NCBI RefSeq assembly: GCF_014203235.1
Contig: NZ_JACHIN010000027.1
Location: forward strand, 1-64,000
Length of the DNA stretch: 64,000 bases
Source: Nonomuraea endophytica
Lineage (GTDB): Bacteria > Actinomycetota > Actinomycetes > Streptosporangiales > Streptosporangiaceae
Reading direction: 5' to 3'
This document shows positions 42,676-51,865 of this stretch, piece after piece (within the stretch, counting starts at the first letter, position 1; each line of letters begins with the position of its first letter). The notes below the pieces were generated by a model. That model saw only the letters and a program-made list of their open reading frames with translations, did not search any database and had not been told where the DNA came from. Made by a program: the position numbers and the translations under genes.

Positions 42676-44317
42676 CTCCGGAGGCGGCCAGCAGGGCGGC
42701 GGTGTAGGGGTGTTCCGGCGTGGTGAACAGTCCGCCGACGGGCGCCTGCTCCACGATCCTGCCCGCGCGCATGACCGCGACCCGGTCGCACACGTCGGCC
42801 ACCACGCCCAGGTCGTGGGTGATGAGCAGGATCGTCATGCCGAACCGTTCGCGCAGGTCGAGCAGGAGGTCGAGCACCTGGCACTGCACGGTCACGTCGA
42901 GCGCCGTGGTGGGCTCGTCGGCGATGAGCAGCCGGGGGCCGGCGGCCAGTGCCCTGGCGATGACCACGCGCTGGGCCATGCCGCCGGAGAACTGGTGGGG
43001 GTGGTCGCCGAGCCTGCGCCGGGCGTCCGGCACGCCGACCAGGGTGAGCAGTTCGGCGGCCCGGTCGAGGGCGGCTCTGCGGGACAGGCCCTCGTGGGTG
43101 CGCAGCGGCTCGATGAGCTGCCTGCCGATGGTGTGCACCGGCGACAGCGCCGACTGCGGGTCCTGGAAGATCATGCCGATCTCCGGGCCGCGCAGGGCGG
43201 CCAGCTCGTGGTCGGGCAGGCCGAGGAGCTCGCGGCCGGCCAGCCGTACGCTGCCTTGGGTCACCGCGCCCGGCGGCGGCAGGAGGCCGGCCAGCGCGAG
43301 CGCGGTCATCGTCTTGCCCGAGCCGGACTCGCCGACGAGGCCGAAGACCTCGCCTTCGGCGATGTCGAAGCTGACGTCCTCGACCACGGTGGCCGCGCCG
43401 GGGAAGGCGACGGTCAACGAGCGCACCGAGAGCAGCGCCCGCGTGGGCTCGGCGGGCACGAGCCGGACCGGCGGCGGCTTCCAGGTCGGCGCCGGCGCCC
43501 GCGCCCCGCTCATGGCGTCGCGCAGGCCGTCGCCGATCAGGTTGAACGCCAGCACCGTGAGCATGATGGCGAGACCGGGGAAGACCGGCAGCCACGGCTG
43601 GTCGCCCACGTAGGCCCGCGAGCGGTCCAGCATCTGCCCCCACGAGGCGTCGCCCACGTCCACGCCGAGCCCGAGGAAGCTGAGCATGGCCTCGAAGAGC
43701 TGCGCGAAGCCGAGGTAGATGGAGGACTGCACGATCAGCGGCCCCGCCACGTTGGGCAGGATCTGGCCGAACATGATGCGTGGGGCCGACAGCCCGAGCA
43801 CCCGGGCCGCGTCCACGTACGGCAGCTCGCGCTCGGCCAGCACCATGCCGCGGGTCAGCCGGAGCAACTGGATGGCGAAGATGACGCTGACGCCCAGCAT
43901 CGCGTTGGTGAGGCCGCGCCCGAGCAGCGCGATGACGCCGAACGCCAGCAGCAGCGCCGGGATCGAGCTGACCGCGTCGACGACCCGCATGGCCACCCGG
44001 TCCCACCAGCCGCCGAAGTAGCCGATGACCAGCCCGGCGGGCACGCCGAGCACGAGGGCCAGGCCGACCGCCTGCACCGAGGCGCGCAGCGCGATCCTGG
44101 TGCCGTAGATGAGCCGGGAGAGCTGGTCGCGGCCCAGCTCGTCGGTGCCCAGCCAGTGCGCGGCGCTCGGCCCTTCCAGCCTGCCCGTCACGTTCACGGC
44201 CGACGGGTCGTACGGCGCCAGCCACGGCGCGGCCACCGCGGCCACGACGAGGAGCAGCAGGAACGCCAGGCAGACGAGCGTGGCTGGCTGCCTGAGCAGC
44301 CGGGAGACAGTGATCAC
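42662..44317 (-). CDS. Fused ABC permease-ATPase (DppC-DppD type)
   Basis: 551 residues from the GTG at 44317. Residues 1-285 form a complete DppC-type permease: N-terminal helix, periplasmic stretch HWLGTDELGRDQLSRLIYG, five further helices and the EAA-like loop. A linker at about 285-305 leads into a full DppD-type ATPase with Walker A GESGSGKT, signature FSGGMAQRVVIARAL and Walker B LLIADEPTTALDV. The single chain covers two subunits of the transporter, a layout seen in other actinobacteria. It overlaps neighbours on both sides. Confidence 0.93.
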   Translation of the reverse strand: MITVSRLLRQPATLVCLAFLLLLVVAAVAAPWLAPYDPSAVNVTGRLEGPSAAHWLGTDELGRDQLSRLIYGTRIALRASVQAVGLALVLGVPAGLVIGYFGGWWDRVAMRVVDAVSSIPALLLAFGVIALLGRGLTNAMLGVSVIFAIQLLRLTRGMVLAERELPYVDAARVLGLSAPRIMFGQILPNVAGPLIVQSSIYLGFAQLFEAMLSFLGLGVDVGDASWGQMLDRSRAYVGDQPWLPVFPGLAIMLTVLAFNLIGDGLRDAMSGARAPAPTWKPPPVRLVPAEPTRALLSVRSLTVAFPGAATVVEDVSFDIAEGEVFGLVGESGSGKTMTALALAGLLPPPGAVTQGSVRLAGRELLGLPDHELAALRGPEIGMIFQDPQSALSPVHTIGRQLIEPLRTHEGLSRRAALDRAAELLTLVGVPDARRRLGDHPHQFSGGMAQRVVIARALAAGPRLLIADEPTTALDVTVQCQVLDLLLDLRERFGMTILLITHDLGVVADVCDRVAVMRAGRIVEQAPVGGLFTTPEHPYTAALLAASGGAHA

Positions 44318-45255
44318 TGCGGCCTCGCCTTCGGGTCGAGCAGCCCGTAGCCGACGTCGACGGCCAGGTTGATCAGCACCACGAGGCAGGCGACCAGCAC
44401 GATCCCGCCCTGCAGCACGGGCACGTCGTTGCGCACCACCGCGTCCAGGATCAGCGTGCCGGTGCCGGGGATGGCGAACACCCGCTCGACCACGAAGCTG
44501 ACCGCGAGCAGTACGACGACCTCGTGGCCGGCCGCGGTCAGGATCGGCACCATGGCGTTGCGCAGCGCGTAGCGGTAGACGATCCTGCGGCGTGGCGTGC
44601 CGACCGCGCGCAGCGCCCGCACGTACGGCGCGCGCAGCGTCTCGGCCATGGCGCCCCTGGTCTGCCGGGCGATCACCGCGGCCGAGTGCAGCCCCAGCGC
44701 GACGCACGGCAGCACCAGCCCGTACGCCCACATGCCGGGCCCGTCGGCGAACCGGGTGAACCCGAGCACCGGGAACCAGCGCAGTTCCACCGCGAAGAAG
44801 AGCATGAGCAGCAGCGCCAGCCAGAACCCCGGCATGGCCAGCCCGGCGGAGGTGACCGCGGTGATCATCCGGTCGATCGCCGAGCCGGCCCGCAGCGCGC
44901 CCCAGATGCCCGCGGGCACGCCGACGGCGATCGCCAACAGGGTGCCGCCGGCCACCATCGCCAGCGTGACCGGCAGCCGCTCGGCGAGGCTGGACACGAT
45001 CGGCTGCTGGGTGAAGAACGAGGTGCCGAGGTCGCCCCTGAACACCTGGCCCAGCCACGACCCGAACTGCACCACCAGCGGCTGGTCATAGCCCAGCTGC
45101 TGGCGCAGCGCCGCCCGCTGCGCCTCGCTCGCCCCTTCGCCCAGCATCTGCCGGGTCGGGTCGACCCCGACCCGGGTCAGCAGGAACACCACGACCGACA
45201 CCAGCAGCAGCATCGGCGGCAGGGCGACCAGCCGGGAGAGGATGAGCTTACGCAT
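44314..45255 (-). CDS. Oligopeptide-type ABC transporter permease (DppB-like)
   Basis: 313 residues, six membrane helices. DppB marks: GYDQPLVVQFGSWLGQVFRGDLGTSF (in part), the EAA loop ETLRAPYVRALRAVGTPRRRI, and the C-terminal NLAVDVGYGLLDPKARP. It forms the membrane channel with the permease half of the fused protein. It overlaps the substrate-binding-protein gene by 8 bp and the fusion gene by 4. Confidence 0.93.
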   Translation of the reverse strand: MRKLILSRLVALPPMLLLVSVVVFLLTRVGVDPTRQMLGEGASEAQRAALRQQLGYDQPLVVQFGSWLGQVFRGDLGTSFFTQQPIVSSLAERLPVTLAMVAGGTLLAIAVGVPAGIWGALRAGSAIDRMITAVTSAGLAMPGFWLALLLMLFFAVELRWFPVLGFTRFADGPGMWAYGLVLPCVALGLHSAAVIARQTRGAMAETLRAPYVRALRAVGTPRRRIVYRYALRNAMVPILTAAGHEVVVLLAVSFVVERVFAIPGTGTLILDAVVRNDVPVLQGGIVLVACLVVLINLAVDVGYGLLDPKARPQ

Positions 45256-46753
45256 GGATGCGGGCTTCCTTGTAGCGGAAGACCGACGGCTCGAACCGGG
45301 TCGGCACGATGTTGTCCACCTTGCGCGGGTCCCAGATGAAGGTGATCGGGCGGCTGAAGAAGCCGCAGTCGAGCGCCTGGTCGTGGATGATCTGGGTCAT
45401 CCGCCGGTAGAGGACCTCGCGCTCGGCGTCCGTGCCGCCCTCCAGCGCCTGCTCGGCCAGCTTCTCCAGCTCAGGGGAGCCGGTCTTGTAGGGGTTGCCG
45501 CCGCCGTCCGGGGCGAACCTGTAGGAGTAGTAGTCGAGCGGGCCGGTGCTCTCGCTGTTGCTGGTGTTGTACGCCGCGGGGTATCGGTCGAAGGTGGAGA
45601 AGTACTGCGGGATCGACATCTTCTCCACCTTGACCGTGATCCCGGACTCGGCCAGCTGGCTGCGGACCAGCTCGCCCAGCAGATCGGTGCCGGGGAAGAC
45701 GGGGAAGGTGAAGGTCACGTCCTTCTTGCCGCTCTCGGCCAGCAGGGCGCGGGCCTTGGCCACGTCACGGGTGTAGCCGCGCACCTCCGGGTTGTAGCCG
45801 GGCTGGCCCTCGCTGAAGCGCTGCGGGTAGCTCTCGCCCAGGCCCTCGAACTGGCCGTCGAGCAGGGCCTTGGTGTCCAGGGAGTGGCAGACGGCCTGCC
45901 GTACGCGGGGGTCGGCGAAGGTGTCCTTGCGGTCGAAGAACAGGAAGTGGTAGCGCAGGCCGGGGTACCACAGCGACTTCAGGCCCTGGGTGTCGGCGCG
46001 CTTCTTGTACTGCGCGGCCACGGAGACGACGTCCACCTGGCCGGTGACCAGCGCGTTGTAGCCGCTGTCGTCGTCGGCGATGGTGTGGATCTCCAGGCGG
46101 CGCGGGCCGACCTTGTCCGGCTCGTAGTACTTGTCGAAGAAGTCGAAGACGACCTTGGAGTCGCGGATCGACTGGGCGGCGTTGTACTTCCACGGGCCGG
46201 TTCCGGCGGGCTGGGTCTTGAACGTGCCGTCCTTGATGGTCTTGGGGCTCAGCATGTAGCCGCCGGTCCTGGCCAGCTGCGCGGGCAGTGCCGGGGCGGG
46301 GCGCTTCAGCTTGAGCACCACGTGCGAGGCGTCGGGGGTGAGGATCTCCTCGACCGGCTTCATGATCGTCGCGAACTCGGTCATGCTGTCGCGGATCCGC
46401 TCCAGGTTGACCTTGACGGCCTGCGCGTCGAACGGCGTGCCGTCGTGGAAGACCACGCCGGTCCTGAGCGTGAACTCCACCTGCTCGCCCGTCGCCTTCC
46501 ACGAGGTCGCGAGCCTGGGCAGCAGTTCGATGCCGTCCGGCGCCTGTTCGACGAGCTGCTCGAAGAGGACGGAGACGTAGGTGTTGTTCGGCTTGTTGAA
46601 CGGCTCCCAGTCGTCGAGCGTGAAGCCCACGCCGAACCTGAGCGTTCCTCCGGCCGCCGCCGCGGGAGCGGCGGACGGGCCGGGGTTCCCGGCCGAGCAC
46701 GCGGTGATCGCCGCGGCCACGAGTGCCGCCGCGACGAGCTTGCGGTAGGACAT
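45248..46753 (-). CDS. Extracellular solute-binding lipoprotein, family 5
   Basis: 501 residues. A signal peptide with lipobox ITAC (Cys19) anchors it to the membrane. SBP_bac_5 landmarks include TLRFGVGFTLDDWEPFN, TLRTGVVFHDGTPFDAQAVKVNLERI (split), and a C-terminal YRRMTQIIHDQALDCGFF. It captures peptides or other amide-containing solutes for the Dpp-like permeases. AAGGAG precedes the ATG. It follows the YtcJ-like amidohydrolase gene by 15 bp. Confidence 0.94.
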   Translation of the reverse strand: MSYRKLVAAALVAAAITACSAGNPGPSAAPAAAAGGTLRFGVGFTLDDWEPFNKPNNTYVSVLFEQLVEQAPDGIELLPRLATSWKATGEQVEFTLRTGVVFHDGTPFDAQAVKVNLERIRDSMTEFATIMKPVEEILTPDASHVVLKLKRPAPALPAQLARTGGYMLSPKTIKDGTFKTQPAGTGPWKYNAAQSIRDSKVVFDFFDKYYEPDKVGPRRLEIHTIADDDSGYNALVTGQVDVVSVAAQYKKRADTQGLKSLWYPGLRYHFLFFDRKDTFADPRVRQAVCHSLDTKALLDGQFEGLGESYPQRFSEGQPGYNPEVRGYTRDVAKARALLAESGKKDVTFTFPVFPGTDLLGELVRSQLAESGITVKVEKMSIPQYFSTFDRYPAAYNTSNSESTGPLDYYSYRFAPDGGGNPYKTGSPELEKLAEQALEGGTDAEREVLYRRMTQIIHDQALDCGFFSRPITFIWDPRKVDNIVPTRFEPSVFRYKEARIHA

Positions 46754-46768
46754 GACGGCTCTCCTTCT

Positions 46769-48367
46769 CTAACGGAACGCGGGACCGGCCCAGACGGGCA
46801 CGCCGCCGACCACGGTCAGCTCGGCGCCGATTCCGGGGATCTCGTCCTCTGGCACGGTGAAGTAGTCCTTGTCGAGCACCACCAGGTCGCCGCGCAGGCC
46901 CGGCTCCAGCCGTCCGCGCTGGTGCTCCTCGAAGCTGAACCAGGCGCTGCCGCCGGTGCAGATGCGCAGCGCCTCGGCACGGGTGAGCAGGTTGTCGGCC
47001 GCCCTGATCCGCCTTCCGCCGATCTCGCGGCCGGAGACGTACCAGTGCATGGCGGTGAAGGGCCGGTAGGAGGCCACCCGCATCGCGTCGGTGCCCCCGC
47101 CGACCGGCACGCCCGCGTCGAGCAGGGCGCGCAGCGGCGGCGCCTGGAGCACCGCCTCCTCGCCCCACGCCTCGATCAGTTCCTCGCCCTCGAACCTGAG
47201 CATGGCCGGCACGAGCACGCCGGCGCCGAGCCTGGCCATCCGCCCGACCGTCGCCCGGCTCATGCCTTCGCCGTGCACGATCGCCCAGCGCAGCGGCGCG
47301 AGCGGGATCTCGGAGTCCAGCCGCTCCCACAGGCCCACGATGGCCTCGATGGTGTCGGCCCTGATGGCGTGGATCTGCACCGGCCAGCCGCGGCGGGCGC
47401 AGTCGGCGAAGGTCGAATACAGGGCTTCGAGCGAGCCTTCCGACAGGTCGGGGCTGCGGGAGAAGCCGTCGTGCACGTTGTAGTGGATGATCTCGCCCAT
47501 GCCGAGGACCCTGAGCATGTCGTCGCCGAAGCCCGGCGCGAGGTAGCGGAGGTAGCCGGGTAGTTCTTCCGGCTCGGCGTGCGGGCGTGAGGCGTGCACG
47601 GTCGTGCGCACCCGGACGGTGAGCAGCCCGCGCCGCCAGGTCTCGTAGAGGGCGGAGTAGACGTCGGGGCCGGTGTTGGCGCCGCCGCCGTCGATGAGCC
47701 CGGTGATCCCGGCGGCGCTGAAGGCGAGGGAGGCGGCGGCCGTGGAGGCCACCTGCTCCTCCGGCGAGGGCACGGGCAGCTGCCAGTAGAGCCAGCGCAT
47801 CGCCGCCATGCCGCGCAGCACGCCGGACGGGTCGACGGCGCCGGCGTCCAGGCCCTCGGCGGCCGTCTTGCCCAGGTCCACCGCGCGCAGGGCGGCGGTG
47901 CTGAGCAGGCCCCACGAGTAGCCGAGCTGGACGAAGACCGGATGGTCCGGTGCGGAGCGGTCCAGTTCCTCGCGCGTGGGCGCCCGACGCTCGGCGAACT
48001 GCTCGGGATGCCAGCCGCCGATGACCTTGATCCAGGTGCCCGGCGGGCGCTCGGCGGCGGCCTCGGCGATCCGTTCCAGGGCTCCGGCGAGCGTGGGCTC
48101 CCGGCCCCACTGGACCTCGTCGTTCCAGGTCAGTCCGGCGCGGACGAAGTGGGTGTGCCCGTCGATGAGACCGGGCACCACCCTGCGCCGCCCGGCGTCG
48201 ATCACGGGGACCGCCGGGCCGGCCATCGTTCTGGCGACCGCGTCCTCTCCGACGTATGTCACGCGTCCATCCCTGATGAGCACGGCGGAGGCCTCGGAAG
48301 ACGTCCTTCCGTCCTCGGCGAGCGTGGTCACCAGGGCGTTCATCAACAGCAGGTCCGAAGTAGCCAA
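46769..48367 (-). CDS. Amidohydrolase family 3 (YtcJ-like)
   Basis: 532 residues if the TTG at 48367 is used; an ATG at 48409 adds 14. TTG is preferred since GAAGGGA lies 8 bp before it, and a -35-like TTGACA sits just upstream of the ATG. Metal sites: HTH in GLIDGHTHF, H in VQIHAIRAD, H in AIVHGEG and D in GGGTDAMR. These enzymes hydrolyse amides or formamides of uncertain nature. It is the first gene of the seven-gene uptake/catabolism operon, cytosolic. Confidence 0.88.
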   Translation of the reverse strand: MATSDLLLMNALVTTLAEDGRTSSEASAVLIRDGRVTYVGEDAVARTMAGPAVPVIDAGRRRVVPGLIDGHTHFVRAGLTWNDEVQWGREPTLAGALERIAEAAAERPPGTWIKVIGGWHPEQFAERRAPTREELDRSAPDHPVFVQLGYSWGLLSTAALRAVDLGKTAAEGLDAGAVDPSGVLRGMAAMRWLYWQLPVPSPEEQVASTAAASLAFSAAGITGLIDGGGANTGPDVYSALYETWRRGLLTVRVRTTVHASRPHAEPEELPGYLRYLAPGFGDDMLRVLGMGEIIHYNVHDGFSRSPDLSEGSLEALYSTFADCARRGWPVQIHAIRADTIEAIVGLWERLDSEIPLAPLRWAIVHGEGMSRATVGRMARLGAGVLVPAMLRFEGEELIEAWGEEAVLQAPPLRALLDAGVPVGGGTDAMRVASYRPFTAMHWYVSGREIGGRRIRAADNLLTRAEALRICTGGSAWFSFEEHQRGRLEPGLRGDLVVLDKDYFTVPEDEIPGIGAELTVVGGVPVWAGPAFR

Positions 48368-48584
48368 CTCGGAGGTCCCTTCACACCGACGTTGCGGCTG
48401 AGTGTCCATGTGAAGCGAGAGGATGTCAATCGTTTGCTCTGAAGTAGCCGAAAATCTGACTAGTACCCCCTTCCGACAGTGCGTTTCTTCAGCGAAATCG
48501 ATTGCGCAATCACAGCCGAATACGTAACTCATCCGATGCGAACGCGGTATTTGCGGTGTTACCTTCCGCGGGAGGTGAGGCCCG

Positions 48585-49811
48585 ATGCGCAAGCTGGCTG
48601 TGCTGCTGGTGATCCTGCTCCTGACCGCGATCCCCGCGCCGCTCCACGCGGCCGCGGGCGCGAAACCGCCCCCGGTGGTCTACCAGCGGGCGGCCCTGCG
48701 CGCGGGCACCGCCGAAGGCGTCGCCACCGGCGCCGCCCTCAGCTTCGCCGCACCCGCCGGGGTGACCGAGTACGGCGGCGCGAGCTGGGAGTACGCCCGC
48801 TGGACCAGCCGCGACACCCGGGTCGGATTCGACGCCACCGAGCTGATCGGCTCCTGGACAGCCGACACCCCCGCGGGCACCTGGATCCAGATCGAGCTGC
48901 GCGGCACGTCACCCCGCACCAAGTGGTACGTCCTGGGCCGCTGGGCCTACGGCGACGCCGACATCCGCCGCACCTCCGTGTCCGGCCAGGCCGACGCGGA
49001 CGGCACCGTCAACGTCGACACGTTCGCCGCCGCGAAGGGCCGGCCGGTCGACTCCTACCAGCTCCGGGTCACGCTCTATCGCAAGCCCGGCCAGGCGGGC
49101 GGGCCCGTCGTGCGCACCCTGGGGGCGATGGCGTCCGCGGTGCCGAAGCGGGCGAGCGTGCCCGTCAGCCCCGGCGGCGGGGCGTGGGGCGTCGAGCTCA
49201 AGGTGCCGCGCCGCTCGCAGGGCATCCACCTCGGCCACTATCCCGAGTGGGACGGCGGCGGCCAGGCGTGGTGCAGCCCCACCTCGACCGCGATGGTGCT
49301 GGGCTACTGGCGCAAGGGGCCGAGCCCCGCCGACCTGGCCTGGGTCGATCCCAGCGACCCGAGCCCCGAGGTCGACTACACCGCCCGCTACGTCTACGAC
49401 CTGGACTACGAGGGCGCGGGGAACTGGCCGTTCAACACCGCCTACGCGGGCCGCTACGGGCTCGACGGGTTCGTCACCCGGCTGCGGACGCTGACGGAGC
49501 TGGAGCGGTTCATCAAGGCCGGCATCCCGGTGATCACCTCGCAGTCGTTCAAGGAGGAAGAGCTGCCCGGCGCCGGGTACGGGACCGACGGCCACCTGTT
49601 CGTCGTCATCGGCTTCACCAGGACCGGCGACGTGATCGTCAACGACCCGGCCAACTCGCCGACGAACGACGACGCCCGCCGGGTCTACCCCCGCGCCGCC
49701 TTCGAGAACGTCTGGCTGCGCAGTTCCAGCAGCGCCGGCATCGCCTACGTGATCCGCCCGCCCGCCCACCGCCTGCCCGCCCACACTCCCGGCCTGCCCG
49801 CCAACTGGTGA
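48585..49811 (+). CDS. Secreted C39-like cysteine peptidase
   Basis: 408 residues. Signal peptide about 1-23 (KLAVLLVILLLTAIPAPLHA). An N-terminal beta domain (about 30-190) is followed by a Peptidase_C39_2 domain (about 205-395): Cys in QAWCSPTSTAMVLGYW, His in DGHLFVVIGF and Asp in VNDPAN. It is exported, probably by Sec, and may cleave peptides outside the cell. GGGAGG lies before the ATG. It is separated from the next secreted protease by 99 bp. Confidence 0.88.
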   Translation: MRKLAVLLVILLLTAIPAPLHAAAGAKPPPVVYQRAALRAGTAEGVATGAALSFAAPAGVTEYGGASWEYARWTSRDTRVGFDATELIGSWTADTPAGTWIQIELRGTSPRTKWYVLGRWAYGDADIRRTSVSGQADADGTVNVDTFAAAKGRPVDSYQLRVTLYRKPGQAGGPVVRTLGAMASAVPKRASVPVSPGGGAWGVELKVPRRSQGIHLGHYPEWDGGGQAWCSPTSTAMVLGYWRKGPSPADLAWVDPSDPSPEVDYTARYVYDLDYEGAGNWPFNTAYAGRYGLDGFVTRLRTLTELERFIKAGIPVITSQSFKEEELPGAGYGTDGHLFVVIGFTRTGDVIVNDPANSPTNDDARRVYPRAAFENVWLRSSSSAGIAYVIRPPAHRLPAHTPGLPANW

Positions 49812-49910
49812 CCCGGCGCAGGTTCAGTACCGATGACGGATACCGGTACGTAGCACGTTCGGGGTTAGCCTCGGCCAACCGTCTTCCCCCCAGGCGGAGG
49901 TGTCATTGGC

Positions 49911-51761
49911 ATGAGTCACAAGCCCTGGACTGCGATCGTGGCCTTAGCCGCGATCCTCGCGACGGCCGCACCGGCCGCGGCAGCCGTACCCCAGCAGCAG
50001 GCAGCGACCCCACCACCGGCCCAGCAGCAGGCAGACCCGGTCACCCCCGCCGGCGAGCAGCACGCTGCCGACCTCAAGCTGCGCTACGGCGCGGCAGAGC
50101 ACACGACGCGGATCCGGCGACCGGGATCCAGTTACATCAAGGTCCACTTCGCCGCGCTCAAGCTCGTCCCCGGCGACTACGTCACCGTCGCCGGCCCCGA
50201 CCGCCGTGAGGTCCACACCTACTACGGCGACCCGACGCTCGGCGCGAACGCCCGCGGATCCGGGCACACCGTCCACGGCACGCCGGGCTTCGCGGCGATG
50301 TCCGTTGACGGCGACACGGCCGTGATCACCCTGCACACCACCGGCCGGCGCTCGGCCGCGCGGCTCGCCGGGCTGGGCTACGGCGCCGTCATCAACCGCT
50401 ACTACCGCGGCTTCACCGGCGACGAAGCCGCCGCCCGCGCACCCAAGAGCTTCTCGGTCTGCGGCACCGACGCCCGGCGCGACGTCGTCTGCTACCGCGA
50501 CAGCCACCCCACCGAGTACGCCAGGGGCAACGCGGTCGCCCGCCAGCTCCTCGACGGCCTGGGCCACTGCACCGCGTGGCGGGTCGGCAACACCAACCGC
50601 ATGCTGACCAACAACCACTGCATGGAGAACGCCGCCGACCTGGCCGCCAGCGAGTTCCAGTTCGACTACCAGTGCGCGACCTGCGGCGGCAACGACCCTC
50701 GGGCCGGCACCAAGGTGGGCGGCGGGCAGTTCCTCAAGACCAGCGTGCTCAACGCCCTGGACTACACCCTGTTCAGCGTCGCCGACTTCGCCGCCATCCA
50801 GCAGTTCGGCACGCTGTATCTCGACCCGCGCCCGCCGGTCGCCGGTGAGCGGATCTACATCCCCGGCCACGGCGACGCGCGGCCCAAGCGGCTGTCGTTG
50901 TTCGAGGAGACCCAGGGCGGCGCCACCTGCAAGATCGACGTGGTGTCCTCCGGCGTCAACACCGGCTACCGCTGTGACACCTCGGGCGGCAACTCCGGCT
51001 CGCCGGTGCTGGCCGCCTCCAGCCACAAGGTGATCGCCCTGCACCACCTGGGCGGCTGCCCGAACTGGGGCACCAGGATCACCGAGGTCTACAACGAGAT
51101 CTCCGGCATGATCGACAACAACCCGCCCACCGGAGGCAACGACTTCTCGCTGGCCCTGTCCCCGTCCTCGGCCACCGTGCAGCCGGGACAGACGACCACC
51201 TCGACCGTGTCCAGCGCGGTGACCGGCGGGAGCGCGCAGCAGATCACGCTCGCGGCCACCGGCCAGCCGGCGGGCGTCACCGCGTCGTTCTCGCCCTCGG
51301 TCATCCAGGCCGGCGCGTCCTCGACACTGACGCTTGCCACCACCGCGCAGGCGCCGACGGGCAGCTACACGGTCACCGTCGTGGGCACCGGCGCCTCGGT
51401 GACCCGCTCGGCGACGTTCACCCTGACTCTCGGCAGCGGTCCGCCGCAGGGCTGTCCGGGCTACGAGACGACCAAGACCGGGTCGCTGACCAGCGGCGCC
51501 AGCCAGTATCAGCCTGACGGCCAGTACTTCCAAACCACCACGACCGGACCCCACCGCGCCTGCCTGGACGGGCCGGCGAGCACCGACTACGACCTGTACC
51601 TGCAGAAGTGGAACGGCTCCAGCTGGGCGAACGTCGCCCAGGGCGCCACCGCGGGTCCCGACGAGACGCTCACCTACACCGGCACTGCCGGCTACTACCG
51701 CTACCGCGTCCACGCCTACCAGGGCGCCGGCGCCTACACCCTCGGCTACGACGCCCCCTAG
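49911..51761 (+). CDS. Secreted trypsin-like serine protease with C-terminal PPC-like domain
   Basis: 616 residues. Signal peptide about 1-25, Gln/Pro-rich stretch to 45, pro-like region to about 180, then an S1-type domain with an intact triad: TNNHC (His), ALDYTLFSV (Asp) and GGNSGSPV (Ser). Residues about 405-515 form a Ser/Thr-rich Ig-like domain, and about 520-616 a PPC-like beta domain (TDYDLYLQKWNGSSW, YYRYRVHAYQGAGAYTL). Extracellular proteolysis is expected. A strong terminator follows 13 bp after the stop. Confidence 0.92.
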   Translation: MSHKPWTAIVALAAILATAAPAAAAVPQQQAATPPPAQQQADPVTPAGEQHAADLKLRYGAAEHTTRIRRPGSSYIKVHFAALKLVPGDYVTVAGPDRREVHTYYGDPTLGANARGSGHTVHGTPGFAAMSVDGDTAVITLHTTGRRSAARLAGLGYGAVINRYYRGFTGDEAAARAPKSFSVCGTDARRDVVCYRDSHPTEYARGNAVARQLLDGLGHCTAWRVGNTNRMLTNNHCMENAADLAASEFQFDYQCATCGGNDPRAGTKVGGGQFLKTSVLNALDYTLFSVADFAAIQQFGTLYLDPRPPVAGERIYIPGHGDARPKRLSLFEETQGGATCKIDVVSSGVNTGYRCDTSGGNSGSPVLAASSHKVIALHHLGGCPNWGTRITEVYNEISGMIDNNPPTGGNDFSLALSPSSATVQPGQTTTSTVSSAVTGGSAQQITLAATGQPAGVTASFSPSVIQAGASSTLTLATTAQAPTGSYTVTVVGTGASVTRSATFTLTLGSGPPQGCPGYETTKTGSLTSGASQYQPDGQYFQTTTTGPHRACLDGPASTDYDLYLQKWNGSSWANVAQGATAGPDETLTYTGTAGYYRYRVHAYQGAGAYTLGYDAP

Positions 51762-51773
51762 GCGATCCCGCCA

Positions 51774-51809
51774 GACGGCCGCGCCCGGCCTGCCCCGGGC
51801 GCGGCCGTC
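51774..51809 (+). terminator. Strong intrinsic terminator
   Basis: GACGGCCGCGCCCGG (51774-51788) and its exact complement (51795-51809) form a 15-bp perfect stem with a 6-base loop, followed by CCTTCT. It separates the serine protease from the iron operon. Confidence 0.88.
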
Positions 51810-51822
51810 CCTTCTCATGTGA

Positions 51823-51841
51823 TTAGGTTAGCCTTGCCTAA
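51823..51841. promoter_or_regulatory. Iron box (DtxR/IdeR-type operator)
   Basis: TTAGGTTAGCCTTGCCTAA matches the 19-bp IdeR/DtxR consensus TTAGGTTAGGCTAACCTAA at 16 of 19 positions, with both outer arms intact. It lies 25 bp upstream of the siderophore-interacting protein gene, so the uptake operon should be repressed by iron-loaded IdeR. Confidence 0.9.
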
Positions 51842-51865
51842 ATTCACCGAGAAGGGAACGGACTC

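Noticed and set aside
45242..47563. 773-codon plus-strand open frame
   Set aside because: Antisense to the solute-binding protein and YtcJ-like genes and without any domain pattern.
49862..49881. GGTTAGCC...CCAACC symmetry before the serine protease
   Set aside because: Arms are short and the centre does not fit an iron box; an extracellular protease is not an obvious target.
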